Of a DNA stretch of 64,000 nt, positions 50,993-57,911 are shown piece by piece; position 1 is the first letter of the stretch, and each line of letters opens with the position of its first letter. The notes below the pieces were generated by a model, which did not search any database, was not told where the DNA came from, and saw only the letters and a list, made by a program, of their open reading frames with translations. This DNA comes from JALYRV01 sp040902895 (GTDB lineage: Bacteria; Acidobacteriota; Vicinamibacteria; Vicinamibacterales; SCN-69-37), in contig JBBDWL010000066.1 of assembly GCA_040902895.1 (NCBI GenBank), forward strand, positions 1 to 64,000, read 5' to 3'. The translations under genes were made by a program, and so were the position numbers.

Positions 50993-51067
50993 TTCTCTTC
51001 GCTCGCCCTGGCCTGGGGCGAGCGACTTGGGACGAGTGAAGTGCAGAAACTAAACCACTTCGCCGGA
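50993..51067. repeat. Dispersed ~65-bp repeat, copy 2
   Basis: Same orientation as copy 1 (49820). It contains the hairpin CGCTCGCC / GGCGAGCG and the conserved GAGTGAAG...AGAAACT end, followed by TTCGCCGGA. It ends exactly where the coding similarity of the monooxygenase-like remnant stops. Confidence 0.65.
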
Positions 51068-51171
51068 TGCCGCGCGAACAGCCGCGCCCACTCGCCGTTA
51101 GGGCCGTACGCCCGCTCGAAGCGGTCCACGGCCTCTTCCTTAACTACGAATTGCCAGACCACCTGGATCAT
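51058..51171 (-). pseudogene. 5' remnant of an antibiotic-biosynthesis-monooxygenase-like gene
   Basis: From ATG 51171 the minus strand encodes about 38 residues, 'MIQVVWQFVVKEEAVDRFER' then 'AYGPNGEWARLFARHP', which match the N-terminus of small ABM/Dabb-like proteins of about 100 aa. The similarity ends at the border of repeat copy 2, after which the frame runs through repeat sequence. The gene was therefore probably cut by the repeat or the cassette it bounds. The rest of the gene was not found next to copy 1. The family match is from memory of the consensus. Confidence 0.55.
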
Positions 51172-51196
51172 CGGCCGGAATATACTGGCCGCTCCA

Positions 51197-52633
51197 ATGG
51201 CACTCAAGCTTTTCGTCGCGCTCGCTCTCGCCGCGTCGGCCGCTGCTTCGTCAGCGCCGCACGATGAGTGGTCCCGCTTCCGCGGCCCCAACGGCTCCGG
51301 AATTTCGACCGCGAAGGATCTGCCCGTCGAATTCGGACCGGAAAAGAACCTGGTGTGGAAGCTCGAGCTTCCGCAGGGGCACTCGTCGCCGATTCTGCGC
51401 CGCGATCGCATCTATCTGACCGGCTTCCGCGAAAAGGATCTCTTCACGTTTGCCGTGAGCACGGATGGCAAGCTGCTGTGGGAGACAAAGCTCTCGGGTC
51501 TGGCGACCCCACCGGTCGACAAGCGCAACAACGCCGCGTCGCCGAGTCCCGCGGTCGACGACACGGGCGTGTATGTGTTCTTCCACGACTTCGGCCTGAT
51601 CGCGTACGACCTCGAAGGCAAGGAACGCTGGCGGATACCGCTCGGGCCCTTCATCAATGTCTATGGCATGGGCGCGTCGCCCATCATCGTCGGCGACCTC
51701 GTGGTGCTTGCCGCCGATCAGAGTCTCGATTCGTTCATCATCGGCGTCGACAAGAAATCCGGAAAGCAGCGCTGGAAGACGGCCAGGCCCGAGGCGAAGA
51801 GCGGCCATTCGACGCCCATCCTCTGGAAGGGCAAGGATGGCCGCGATGAGATCCTGCTCCCCGGCTCGTTCCGGCTGACCTCGTACGATCCGGCGAGCGG
51901 CGAGCGGAAGTGGTGGGTGAGCGGCCTGTCGTTCGAGATGAAGTCGGTGCCGGTGATCGCGAAGATCGGCGTCCGCGGTGAAGAGACCCTCTTCATCAAC
52001 GGCTATGGATCCGGCGAGAACGATCCAGGCAAGGAAGTGCAGGCCGAGGAAACCGAGAAGGTCTTCGCCACCGGCGACGCGAACAAGGACGGCAAGCTCC
52101 AGAAAACCGAGATGCCGAACAAACACGCCGAGGGCTGGCTCGACTTCATGGACCTGAACGGGGACGGCGCGCTGTCGCGCGACGAGTGGGACTATTACCG
52201 CGCCGCGCTCGCCACCAAGAATGGCATGCTCGCGATTCGGCTTGGCGGCACCGGCGACATGACCGCGAAGAACATCGTCTGGCAGTACCACCGGTCGGTG
52301 CCGCAGCTGCCGTCCCCGCTCGTCTATGGCGGCATGCTCTACATGATCAACGATCGCGGGATCCTGACAACGCTGAATCCCGAGACGGGAGAGATGCTGA
52401 AACAGGGACGAATCGCGGGCGTCCAGGACGCGTTCTATTCATCGCCGGTCGCCGGCGACGGCAAGATCTATATGACCAGCGAGAAGGGGAAGATCGCGGT
52501 GCTCAGGCCCGACGGCCATCTCGAGCCGATGGCCGTCAACGACATCGGTGAAGACATCTACGCTACACCCGCGCTAGCGGATGGCCGGATCTATGTGCGG
52601 TCGCGGAACACGCTATTCGCCTTCGGAAAGTAA
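51197..52633 (+). CDS. PQQ-type beta-propeller protein with embedded EF-hands
   Basis: 478-aa secreted protein; the ATG at 51197 gives a signal peptide ('LKLFVALALAASAAASSAP'). Outer-membrane/PQQ-like propeller blades are visible ('WSRFRGPNGSGIS', 'VWKLELPQGHSSPIL', 'GVDKKSGKQRWKTARPE', 'LNPETGEMLKQGRI', 'DGKIYMTSEKGKIAVL'). Two EF-hand loops are inserted at about 296-330: 'DANKDGKLQKTE' and 'DLNGDGALSRDE'. No quinoprotein catalytic signature is certain, so it may be a structural propeller, not a dehydrogenase. It is directly followed, without gap, by a cytochrome c gene and then by proline dehydrogenase. Confidence 0.85.
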   Translation: MALKLFVALALAASAAASSAPHDEWSRFRGPNGSGISTAKDLPVEFGPEKNLVWKLELPQGHSSPILRRDRIYLTGFREKDLFTFAVSTDGKLLWETKLSGLATPPVDKRNNAASPSPAVDDTGVYVFFHDFGLIAYDLEGKERWRIPLGPFINVYGMGASPIIVGDLVVLAADQSLDSFIIGVDKKSGKQRWKTARPEAKSGHSTPILWKGKDGRDEILLPGSFRLTSYDPASGERKWWVSGLSFEMKSVPVIAKIGVRGEETLFINGYGSGENDPGKEVQAEETEKVFATGDANKDGKLQKTEMPNKHAEGWLDFMDLNGDGALSRDEWDYYRAALATKNGMLAIRLGGTGDMTAKNIVWQYHRSVPQLPSPLVYGGMLYMINDRGILTTLNPETGEMLKQGRIAGVQDAFYSSPVAGDGKIYMTSEKGKIAVLRPDGHLEPMAVNDIGEDIYATPALADGRIYVRSRNTLFAFGK

Positions 52634-53191
52634 ATGGCCATGCGAGGAATCATCACGATTGCGTGCGCGCTCATGTTGGGCGCGTCAGCCACCGCCCAGA
52701 TGCGGTGGACGGGTTCGGCCTGGGAAGGCGAGCCCATGAACCTGCAAGTGTTGCCAAAGGACATCCCGAGCGGCGAGCTCGTGCGAACGATGCGATCGTT
52801 CACGAGGGCGCTGGGCGTGCGGTGCGAGCACTGCCACGCAGGCGAGGGCAACGATCTCTCGAAGTTCGATTTCATGTCGGACAAGATTCCGGCCAAGCAG
52901 ATCGCGCGGAAGATGCTGACGATGGTCATGGAGATCAACGACAGACATCTGGCAGACGTCGTGGTGCCTGCCGCTCCGGCCGCGACCCCGCCTGATGCTG
53001 CCGCTCCGCCTGCCGCGGCGCCAGCTGCTGCCGCACCTGGCCAGCCCCCCGCACCCAGAGTTACCTGCTACACCTGCCATCGCGGCGCCCTCAAGCCCCT
53101 CACGGCGCCGCCGCCTGCGGCAGGACGCGGTGGGGGAGAGCCGCGCCTGTCCGTCTCGTTCATGGACAGCCAAAGGACCGCTATCCGATGA
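52634..53191 (+). CDS. Secreted c-type cytochrome, two heme motifs
   Basis: 185 aa with a signal peptide ('RGIITIACALMLGASATAQ'). Two CxxCH heme-binding motifs are present, 'VRCEHCHAGEG' (about 64-74) and 'VTCYTCHRGA' (about 143-152). They are separated by a helix ('KIPAKQIARKMLTMVMEIN') and by an Ala/Pro-rich low-complexity segment of ~35 residues. The pattern resembles the reaction-centre-cytochrome-like c domain common in Acidobacteriota, in which both hemes belong to one unit, so the linker is an unusual insertion. The ATG follows the quinoprotein stop codon without gap, and the stop overlaps the next ATG by 4 nt. It may carry electrons in the periplasm. Confidence 0.85.
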   Translation: MAMRGIITIACALMLGASATAQMRWTGSAWEGEPMNLQVLPKDIPSGELVRTMRSFTRALGVRCEHCHAGEGNDLSKFDFMSDKIPAKQIARKMLTMVMEINDRHLADVVVPAAPAATPPDAAAPPAAAPAAAAPGQPPAPRVTCYTCHRGALKPLTAPPPAAGRGGGEPRLSVSFMDSQRTAIR

Positions 53192-54117
53192 GCGCGATGC
53201 GGAAGGTGCTGCTCGCCGGATCGCAGAGCGTGTGGCTCCGCGAGAAGGCGATGCGGTGGGGATTCGTGCGCCGATCGGTGTCGACCTTCATGCCGGGCGA
53301 GCGCGTGGAAGACGCGCTCGAGGCGGCCGAGACGCTGAAGGGGAAGAAGATCAACACGATTCTGACGCGGCTCGGCGAATCGCTCGCCGGCGCGGAAGAT
53401 TCGCAGGCGGTCGCCGACCACTACGTTCGCGTCATGGACATGGTCGCCGAGCGCGGTCTCGATGCGCAGATCTCGGTGAAACCCACGCAGCTGGCCTATG
53501 ACCAGGACAAGGAGATGTGCTTCCGGCATCTCACGCGGCTGCTCGACCACGCCAGGTTGCGCAACAACATCATCTGGATCGACATGGAGAGCTCGGAGTA
53601 CGTCGACGGCACCATCGAGCTGTTCACGCGCGGCCGCGACTACTCAGATCGCATCGGCATCGCGCTGCAGGCGTATCTGTATCGAACCGCGGAGGACGTC
53701 GAAGCGCTGCTGCCCAAAGGCTGCCATATCCGCATCGTCAAAGGCGCCTATCTCGAGCCGCCGCCGGTCGCGTACCCGGCGAAGAAGGATGTCGACGAGA
53801 ACTATTTCAAGCTGGCGAGCCGCCTGCTGCAGCCGGATGCGATCGCGGCCGGCGGCGTGCTCCACATCGCGACGCACGACATGGCGCTCGTTGAGCGGCT
53901 GCGGTCGGAGATCGCCCTTCGAAACGTGCCCAGGAAGAACTACGAATTCGCGATGCTATTCGGCATTCAGCGCGGCGCGCAGCTGCAGCTGGTGTCGGAA
54001 GGGGAGCCGCTGCGCGTGCTCATCAGCTATGGCGAGTACTGGTTCCCCTGGTACATGCGGCGGCTAGCGGAGCGTCCGGCGAACGTCTGGTTCGTCGTCA
54101 AGAATCTTTTCTCTTGA
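53188..54117 (+). CDS. Proline dehydrogenase
   Basis: 309-aa FAD enzyme of the monofunctional bacterial type. TIM-barrel motifs are 'DAQISVKPTQLAYDQDKE', 'NNIIWIDMESSEYVDGTIEL', 'GIALQAYLYRTAEDVEALL', 'GCHIRIVKGAYLEP', 'HIATHDMALVERL' and 'EFAMLFGIQRG'. It oxidises proline to pyrroline-5-carboxylate and passes electrons to quinone at the membrane. No pyrroline-5-carboxylate dehydrogenase gene is nearby. It is translationally coupled (ATGA overlap) to a cytochrome c gene, suggesting a linked respiratory unit. The 3' end abuts a heptamer array at 54117. Confidence 0.93.
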   Translation: MSAMRKVLLAGSQSVWLREKAMRWGFVRRSVSTFMPGERVEDALEAAETLKGKKINTILTRLGESLAGAEDSQAVADHYVRVMDMVAERGLDAQISVKPTQLAYDQDKEMCFRHLTRLLDHARLRNNIIWIDMESSEYVDGTIELFTRGRDYSDRIGIALQAYLYRTAEDVEALLPKGCHIRIVKGAYLEPPPVAYPAKKDVDENYFKLASRLLQPDAIAAGGVLHIATHDMALVERLRSEIALRNVPRKNYEFAMLFGIQRGAQLQLVSEGEPLRVLISYGEYWFPWYMRRLAERPANVWFVVKNLFS

Positions 54118-54144
54118 GTCTTCAGTCTTCCGTCTTCCGTCTTA
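54117..54144. repeat. Heptamer array (AGTCTTC type)
   Basis: Four in-register units AGTCTTC, AGTCTTC, CGTCTTC, CGTCTTA lie at the junction of two convergent genes. They begin within the stop codon of proline dehydrogenase and encode the tail 'RRKTED' of the opposite gene. Confidence 0.7.
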
Positions 54145-54772
54145 ACAGGTCTTTGACGACGCGGAGCCAGCGTCCCTTTTCTTTCGGATCGGGCGGCGGC
54201 GGCGGTGTCTTCTCCGGCGGCGGCAGAATCAGCGGCTCGCCGAGCGCGAGCGCCGCCGCTTCGTCGAGCTTCAGCACCGCATCGGCATAATCTTCGGTCA
54301 GCTGCGCGGCCATGGCCTCGAGCGCCTTGCCGTGCAGCGCCACCATCTCTTCGTACGGGCGCTGCTTGTCGGTGCTGTCGTAAAAGACCGCCGCGTCCAT
54401 CCACGCGCGAAACATTTCACCGCGCGCCACCTTGCGGCCCCCGAGACCGACGGTGGAGTCCAGTTCGGCCTGCATCTGGCCGATGACCGCGTGCGCGGCC
54501 GCAAGGGCGGGTCCTGCCTCGGGCACCGCCGCGCGATCGAGTGCCGCAAGCGTCCGGCGCAGGCTGGCCTTGTCACTGTCGGTCGCCGCGCGGCGAATCG
54601 GCGTCGACAGCCGGCGATACCGTTCCAGCCATCCTTGTTCCTGGATATAGCCGTCGACGACCCGGACGCCGCCGGCCTCGGACTCCTTCACCAGACGGAG
54701 CGCGCCGCGCACGTGCACCGCATTGCGGCGGAAGGCGCGGACGATTTCCGCTTCAGAAGCGTCGAGAGGCAT
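54122..54772 (-). CDS. Unknown helical protein
   Basis: 216 aa, not recognised. It is mostly alpha-helical with 'EAEIVRAFRRNAVHVRGALRLV' near the start and 'MFRAWMDAAVFYDSTDKQRPYEEMVALHGKALEAM' in the middle (quoted in part). A proline-rich linker 'ILPPPEKTPPPPPDPKEKG' follows before a short basic tail. No signal peptide or membrane segment. It is divergent from the ADOP-PadR operon with 54 bp between starts and converges on proline dehydrogenase with a 4-bp gap. The last six residues are encoded by a heptamer repeat. Confidence 0.65.
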   Translation of the reverse strand: MPLDASEAEIVRAFRRNAVHVRGALRLVKESEAGGVRVVDGYIQEQGWLERYRRLSTPIRRAATDSDKASLRRTLAALDRAAVPEAGPALAAAHAVIGQMQAELDSTVGLGGRKVARGEMFRAWMDAAVFYDSTDKQRPYEEMVALHGKALEAMAAQLTEDYADAVLKLDEAAALALGEPLILPPPEKTPPPPPDPKEKGRWLRVVKDLLRRKTED

Positions 54773-54804
54773 CCGGTCGATTCTACGGATGTGCGCGAAC
54801 CTTT

Positions 54805-54827
54805 TATCTTCGACATCGTCTAAGATA
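54805..54827. promoter_or_regulatory. Inverted repeat before the second ADOP gene
   Basis: TATCTT (54805-54810) and AAGATA (54822-54827) are 6-bp complements 11 bp apart, the right arm overlapping the ATG. The regulator would be the PadR protein encoded downstream in the same operon. It differs from the dyad at 28449, so the two PadR proteins probably have separate sites. Confidence 0.45.
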
Positions 54828-57469
54828 TGGCTATGGACGGTCCGCGGCGTACCCCGGAACCCCCACGGCTTGCCCTCCGCCTCGTCGAGCGGCGTCTGCC
54901 ACCGGGCACCGCCGAGTTCGTCCTTGGCGATCTCGAAGAGGGCTTTGTCGCGCGGTGTCGCCGGCGAGGTGTCTTGCGGGCGCGCGTGTGGTACTGGCGG
55001 CAGACTCTGCGCGTGCTGAGTCGCGATTGGCCAGTCCTGGCAGATGCTCGCTCCGCAGGAGTGGTGATGGCTTCCCTTGTTCGAAACCTGAAACTGGCGC
55101 TCCGCGTGGCCGTGCGCCAGCCTCTCTTCAGCCTCACGGTCGTGCTGACGCTCGCTCTGGCGATTGGCGCGAACGCGGTCATCTTCGGCATGGTCGAGAT
55201 GCTGCTGTTGCGGCCGCTGCCAATTGCCGAACCCGAACGCGTCGGGTACATCTTCGGCGTCGACGAGTCACGGGGATTCGATCGTGCCGACATACCGCCG
55301 GCCGACTATCTCGATTTCCAGGCGATCCGATCATTCACGCACGTTGCTGCCTTCACACGCTCGACGCACACGCTGACTGGACGCGGCAACGCACGGCGGC
55401 TCAGCGCGCTGCAAATCACGCCGAGCGCGTTCGACGTCTGGGGCATCCAGGTCGTACACGGCCGCCGATTCCACGCGGCTGACGGTGTGTTCGGCGCCGT
55501 GCCGGTCGTGTTGCTCACCGAGACGTTCTGGCGGCGTGAGTTCGCCGCGGACCCCGCCGCTGTCGGCCAGTCGGTCACCCTCAGCGGCACTCCTCACACC
55601 ATCGTCGGCATACTCGGGCCCGAGTTGAACTACGGTGGACTCGCGGCGATAGACGTGTGGGTGCCGTATGCGGCGGATCGCCCAGACGCATCGCGTGCGG
55701 ATCGGCGTCTTGCCGTCATGGGCCTGTTTGCACCAGGTGCCGGAGTCATCGCAGCCGATGCTGAGATCAAGGCCCTCGCAGACCGCATTGCCAGCCAGCA
55801 CCCGGTCACGCACGCATCATGGAGCGCGCGAGTCGTGCCGGTGCGCGAGGGCATCGCCGGTGAGAATGACAAGCTCATTCTTGCCCTGCTGGTGATTACG
55901 GTCACCATGGTGTTTCTCATCGCGTGCGCCAACGTCACGAACATGCTGCTGGCCAGCATGGCGGGCCGCGGCCGCGAGTTCGCCGTGCGGTCGGCGTTGG
56001 GAGCCGGCCGCGGGCAGGTGATCGGCCAGTTACTGAGCGAAGCATTCGTCCTCGCGGCGGCCGGCGGCCTGCTCGGCCTGGCGTTCAGCTACGCCGCGAT
56101 CAAGCTGTTGGCCTCGCTCGCGCAGGGCAACTTCTTCTTCGACACCCTCGCTGTCAACTATCGCATCGCGCTCTTCGTCATGCTGCTCTCGTTCGTCGCG
56201 CCAGTGCTGTTCGCGCTGATTCCGGCGCTGCAGTCGACGCGCACGCAGGCGTCCGGGGGCCTCAACGACCTGGGCGCCCGCATCGCCGGCACACCCCGTG
56301 CGCGCCGTCTCAGGGGCGCGCTCGTGGTCGCGCAGATCGCGCTGGCCATGACGCTGATGGTGGTTTCGACACTTGCGCTGCGCTCGCTGATTGCCGTCAT
56401 GACGGTCGACCTGGGTTTCAACGACGCCAGGATCGCCGTCGTCCGCTTCGAGGCGCCGCCCTGGAAGTACGCGTCTGACGATGATGTACGCCGGCTGGTT
56501 GCGGCGTCTCTCGATCGCCTTCGCGCGGCGCCTGGCGTGACGTTGGCGACGGCCGCGTCGAGTGTGCCTGGCATCGATGCCGATGTCATGGGCGAGCTCG
56601 ACATCGAAGGCCGTCCGGCCGACCGTGGCGTCAGCCGGCTCGCAGGACGGGTCCTGGCGGGCGATCAGTACTTCGACACCCTCGGGATTCCGATCCTCGC
56701 GGGCCGTCCGATCGATGCTCGTGACAGCCTCGACGCCAGGCCCGTCTCGGTCGTCAGCCGCACGGCGGCGGAGCGATATCTGGGCGGCGTCGAATCGGCC
56801 GTCGGCCAGCGCGTGCGGCTCGGCGCGGCCGCCGCGTTTACCACGGTCGTCGGCGTGGCGGCCGATGTCGCCAACTCCGATGTCGACCAGGATCCCAATC
56901 CAATCGTGTACCTGCCGTTCGCGCAGCAGCCGTGGCGCGACATCGTGGTGCTGGCCGCATCGCCGGCGCCCGCGGCGGTCACGAGTGGTCTGCGCGACGC
57001 GATGCACGCGGTCGATCGTGATGTCGCCGTTGACGTCGCGACGTTCGGCGGGCTGCTGCGACAGGAGTTCTCCGCGCTGCCCGGGCTGGCCGCGTTGTTC
57101 GTCGCCTTCGGGGGTGTTGCGTTGGCGCTGGCGGCGTCGGGCTTGTACGGCGTCATCGCCTTCGTCGTGGCGCAACGCACGCGCGAGTTCGGGGTCCGCG
57201 TGGCGCTCGGCGCGCGGCCGTCCGATCTGCGGTCGCTGCTCGTCAGGCAGGGAGGCGTGCTCATAGGCACGGGCTTGGTGCTGGGGCTGGCCGGATCGAT
57301 CGCGCTGGCCCAGGTCACGCGCGGCGTTCTGTTCGGCGTCAGCGTGTCCGATCCGACCACGTACCTCGCGATTGCGCTCATCGTCGCTGTCACGGCGCTC
57401 GTCGCCACGTATGTGCCCGCCAGACGCGCCATGCGCGTCGATCCGATCGAAGCGTTGAGAGCGGAATAG
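54827..57469 (+). CDS. ADOP-type ABC permease with N-terminal prefix domain
   Basis: 880-aa permease. A cytoplasmic prefix (residues 1-80, 'LALRLVERRLPPGTAEFVLGDLEE' in part) is of the kind found in PadR-linked ADOPs. The first membrane helix is at 'FSLTVVLTLALAIGANAVIF', and an FtsX block with 'MVFLIACANVTNMLLASM' is near the middle. The second half repeats the layout and ends in 'PARRAMRVDPIEALRAE'. Function of ADOPs is unknown; export or mechanotransmission without own ATPase is assumed. The PadR gene follows 2 bp after the stop, the reverse of the order in the first pair. Confidence 0.9.
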   Translation: MAMDGPRRTPEPPRLALRLVERRLPPGTAEFVLGDLEEGFVARCRRRGVLRARVWYWRQTLRVLSRDWPVLADARSAGVVMASLVRNLKLALRVAVRQPLFSLTVVLTLALAIGANAVIFGMVEMLLLRPLPIAEPERVGYIFGVDESRGFDRADIPPADYLDFQAIRSFTHVAAFTRSTHTLTGRGNARRLSALQITPSAFDVWGIQVVHGRRFHAADGVFGAVPVVLLTETFWRREFAADPAAVGQSVTLSGTPHTIVGILGPELNYGGLAAIDVWVPYAADRPDASRADRRLAVMGLFAPGAGVIAADAEIKALADRIASQHPVTHASWSARVVPVREGIAGENDKLILALLVITVTMVFLIACANVTNMLLASMAGRGREFAVRSALGAGRGQVIGQLLSEAFVLAAAGGLLGLAFSYAAIKLLASLAQGNFFFDTLAVNYRIALFVMLLSFVAPVLFALIPALQSTRTQASGGLNDLGARIAGTPRARRLRGALVVAQIALAMTLMVVSTLALRSLIAVMTVDLGFNDARIAVVRFEAPPWKYASDDDVRRLVAASLDRLRAAPGVTLATAASSVPGIDADVMGELDIEGRPADRGVSRLAGRVLAGDQYFDTLGIPILAGRPIDARDSLDARPVSVVSRTAAERYLGGVESAVGQRVRLGAAAAFTTVVGVAADVANSDVDQDPNPIVYLPFAQQPWRDIVVLAASPAPAAVTSGLRDAMHAVDRDVAVDVATFGGLLRQEFSALPGLAALFVAFGGVALALAASGLYGVIAFVVAQRTREFGVRVALGARPSDLRSLLVRQGGVLIGTGLVLGLAGSIALAQVTRGVLFGVSVSDPTTYLAIALIVAVTALVATYVPARRAMRVDPIEALRAE

Positions 57470-57471
57470 AT

Positions 57472-57810
57472 ATGAATGAAACTTCTCTCGGAGAATTCGA
57501 GCAGCTCGTCATGCTGGCGCTCGTGCGGGTCGGCGAAGACGCGTACGGCGTGCCCATTCATGAGGAGCTCTCGTCGCGCGCACGCCGGACGGTGAGCGTG
57601 GCGGCGGTCTACAAGACGCTGGAGCGCCTCGAGGCGAAAGACTATGTCTCGAGCCGCGTCGGCGAGCCGACGGCCGAGCGCGGTGGCCGGCGCCGCAAGT
57701 ATTTCAAGCTCGAGTCCCGCGGCAGGCAGGCGCTGCGCGAATCGCTGGCGACGCTGCGCCGCATGACCGCAGGCATCGAAGCGGATCTTCCAGGCGGCGG
57801 ACTCGGCTGA
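57472..57810 (+). CDS. PadR-family transcriptional regulator
   Basis: 112-aa winged-helix regulator: 'LGEFEQLVMLALVRVGEDAYGVPIHEEL' and 'VSVAAVYKTLERLEAKDYVSS' form the DNA-binding domain (parts quoted). 'GGRRRKYFKLESRGRQALRESLATLRRM' follows as wing and dimer helix. This is the clade usually found beside ADOP genes. It is cotranscribed with the permease gene, 2 bp upstream, and presumably controls it from the promoter at about 54800. A hairpin 11 bp after the stop probably ends the transcript. Confidence 0.92.
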   Translation: MNETSLGEFEQLVMLALVRVGEDAYGVPIHEELSSRARRTVSVAAVYKTLERLEAKDYVSSRVGEPTAERGGRRRKYFKLESRGRQALRESLATLRRMTAGIEADLPGGGLG

Positions 57811-57821
57811 TTCGAGATTAG

Positions 57822-57845
57822 CCGGCAGGGCTTTGTCCCTGCCGG
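57822..57845 (+). terminator. Hairpin after the ADOP-PadR operon
   Basis: CCGGCAGGG and CCCTGCCGG form a perfect 9-bp stem with a 6-nt loop, 11 bp after the PadR stop codon. There is no T-run, so termination strength is uncertain. Confidence 0.6.
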
Positions 57846-57856
57846 TTCACACCAGC

Positions 57857-57898
57857 ACCAGCAACCAGCAACCAACAACCAGCGGCCGACAACCGGTA
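57857..57898. repeat. Heptamer array (ACCAGCA type)
   Basis: Six in-register units run ACCAGCA, ACCAGCA, ACCAACA, ACCAGCG, GCCGACA, ACCGGTA, ending 13 bp before the sucA start codon. It occupies most of the leader of sucA and is close to the ACCGGCA array at 11755. Confidence 0.75.
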
Positions 57899-57911
57899 AG
57901 ATTAACCGGAT

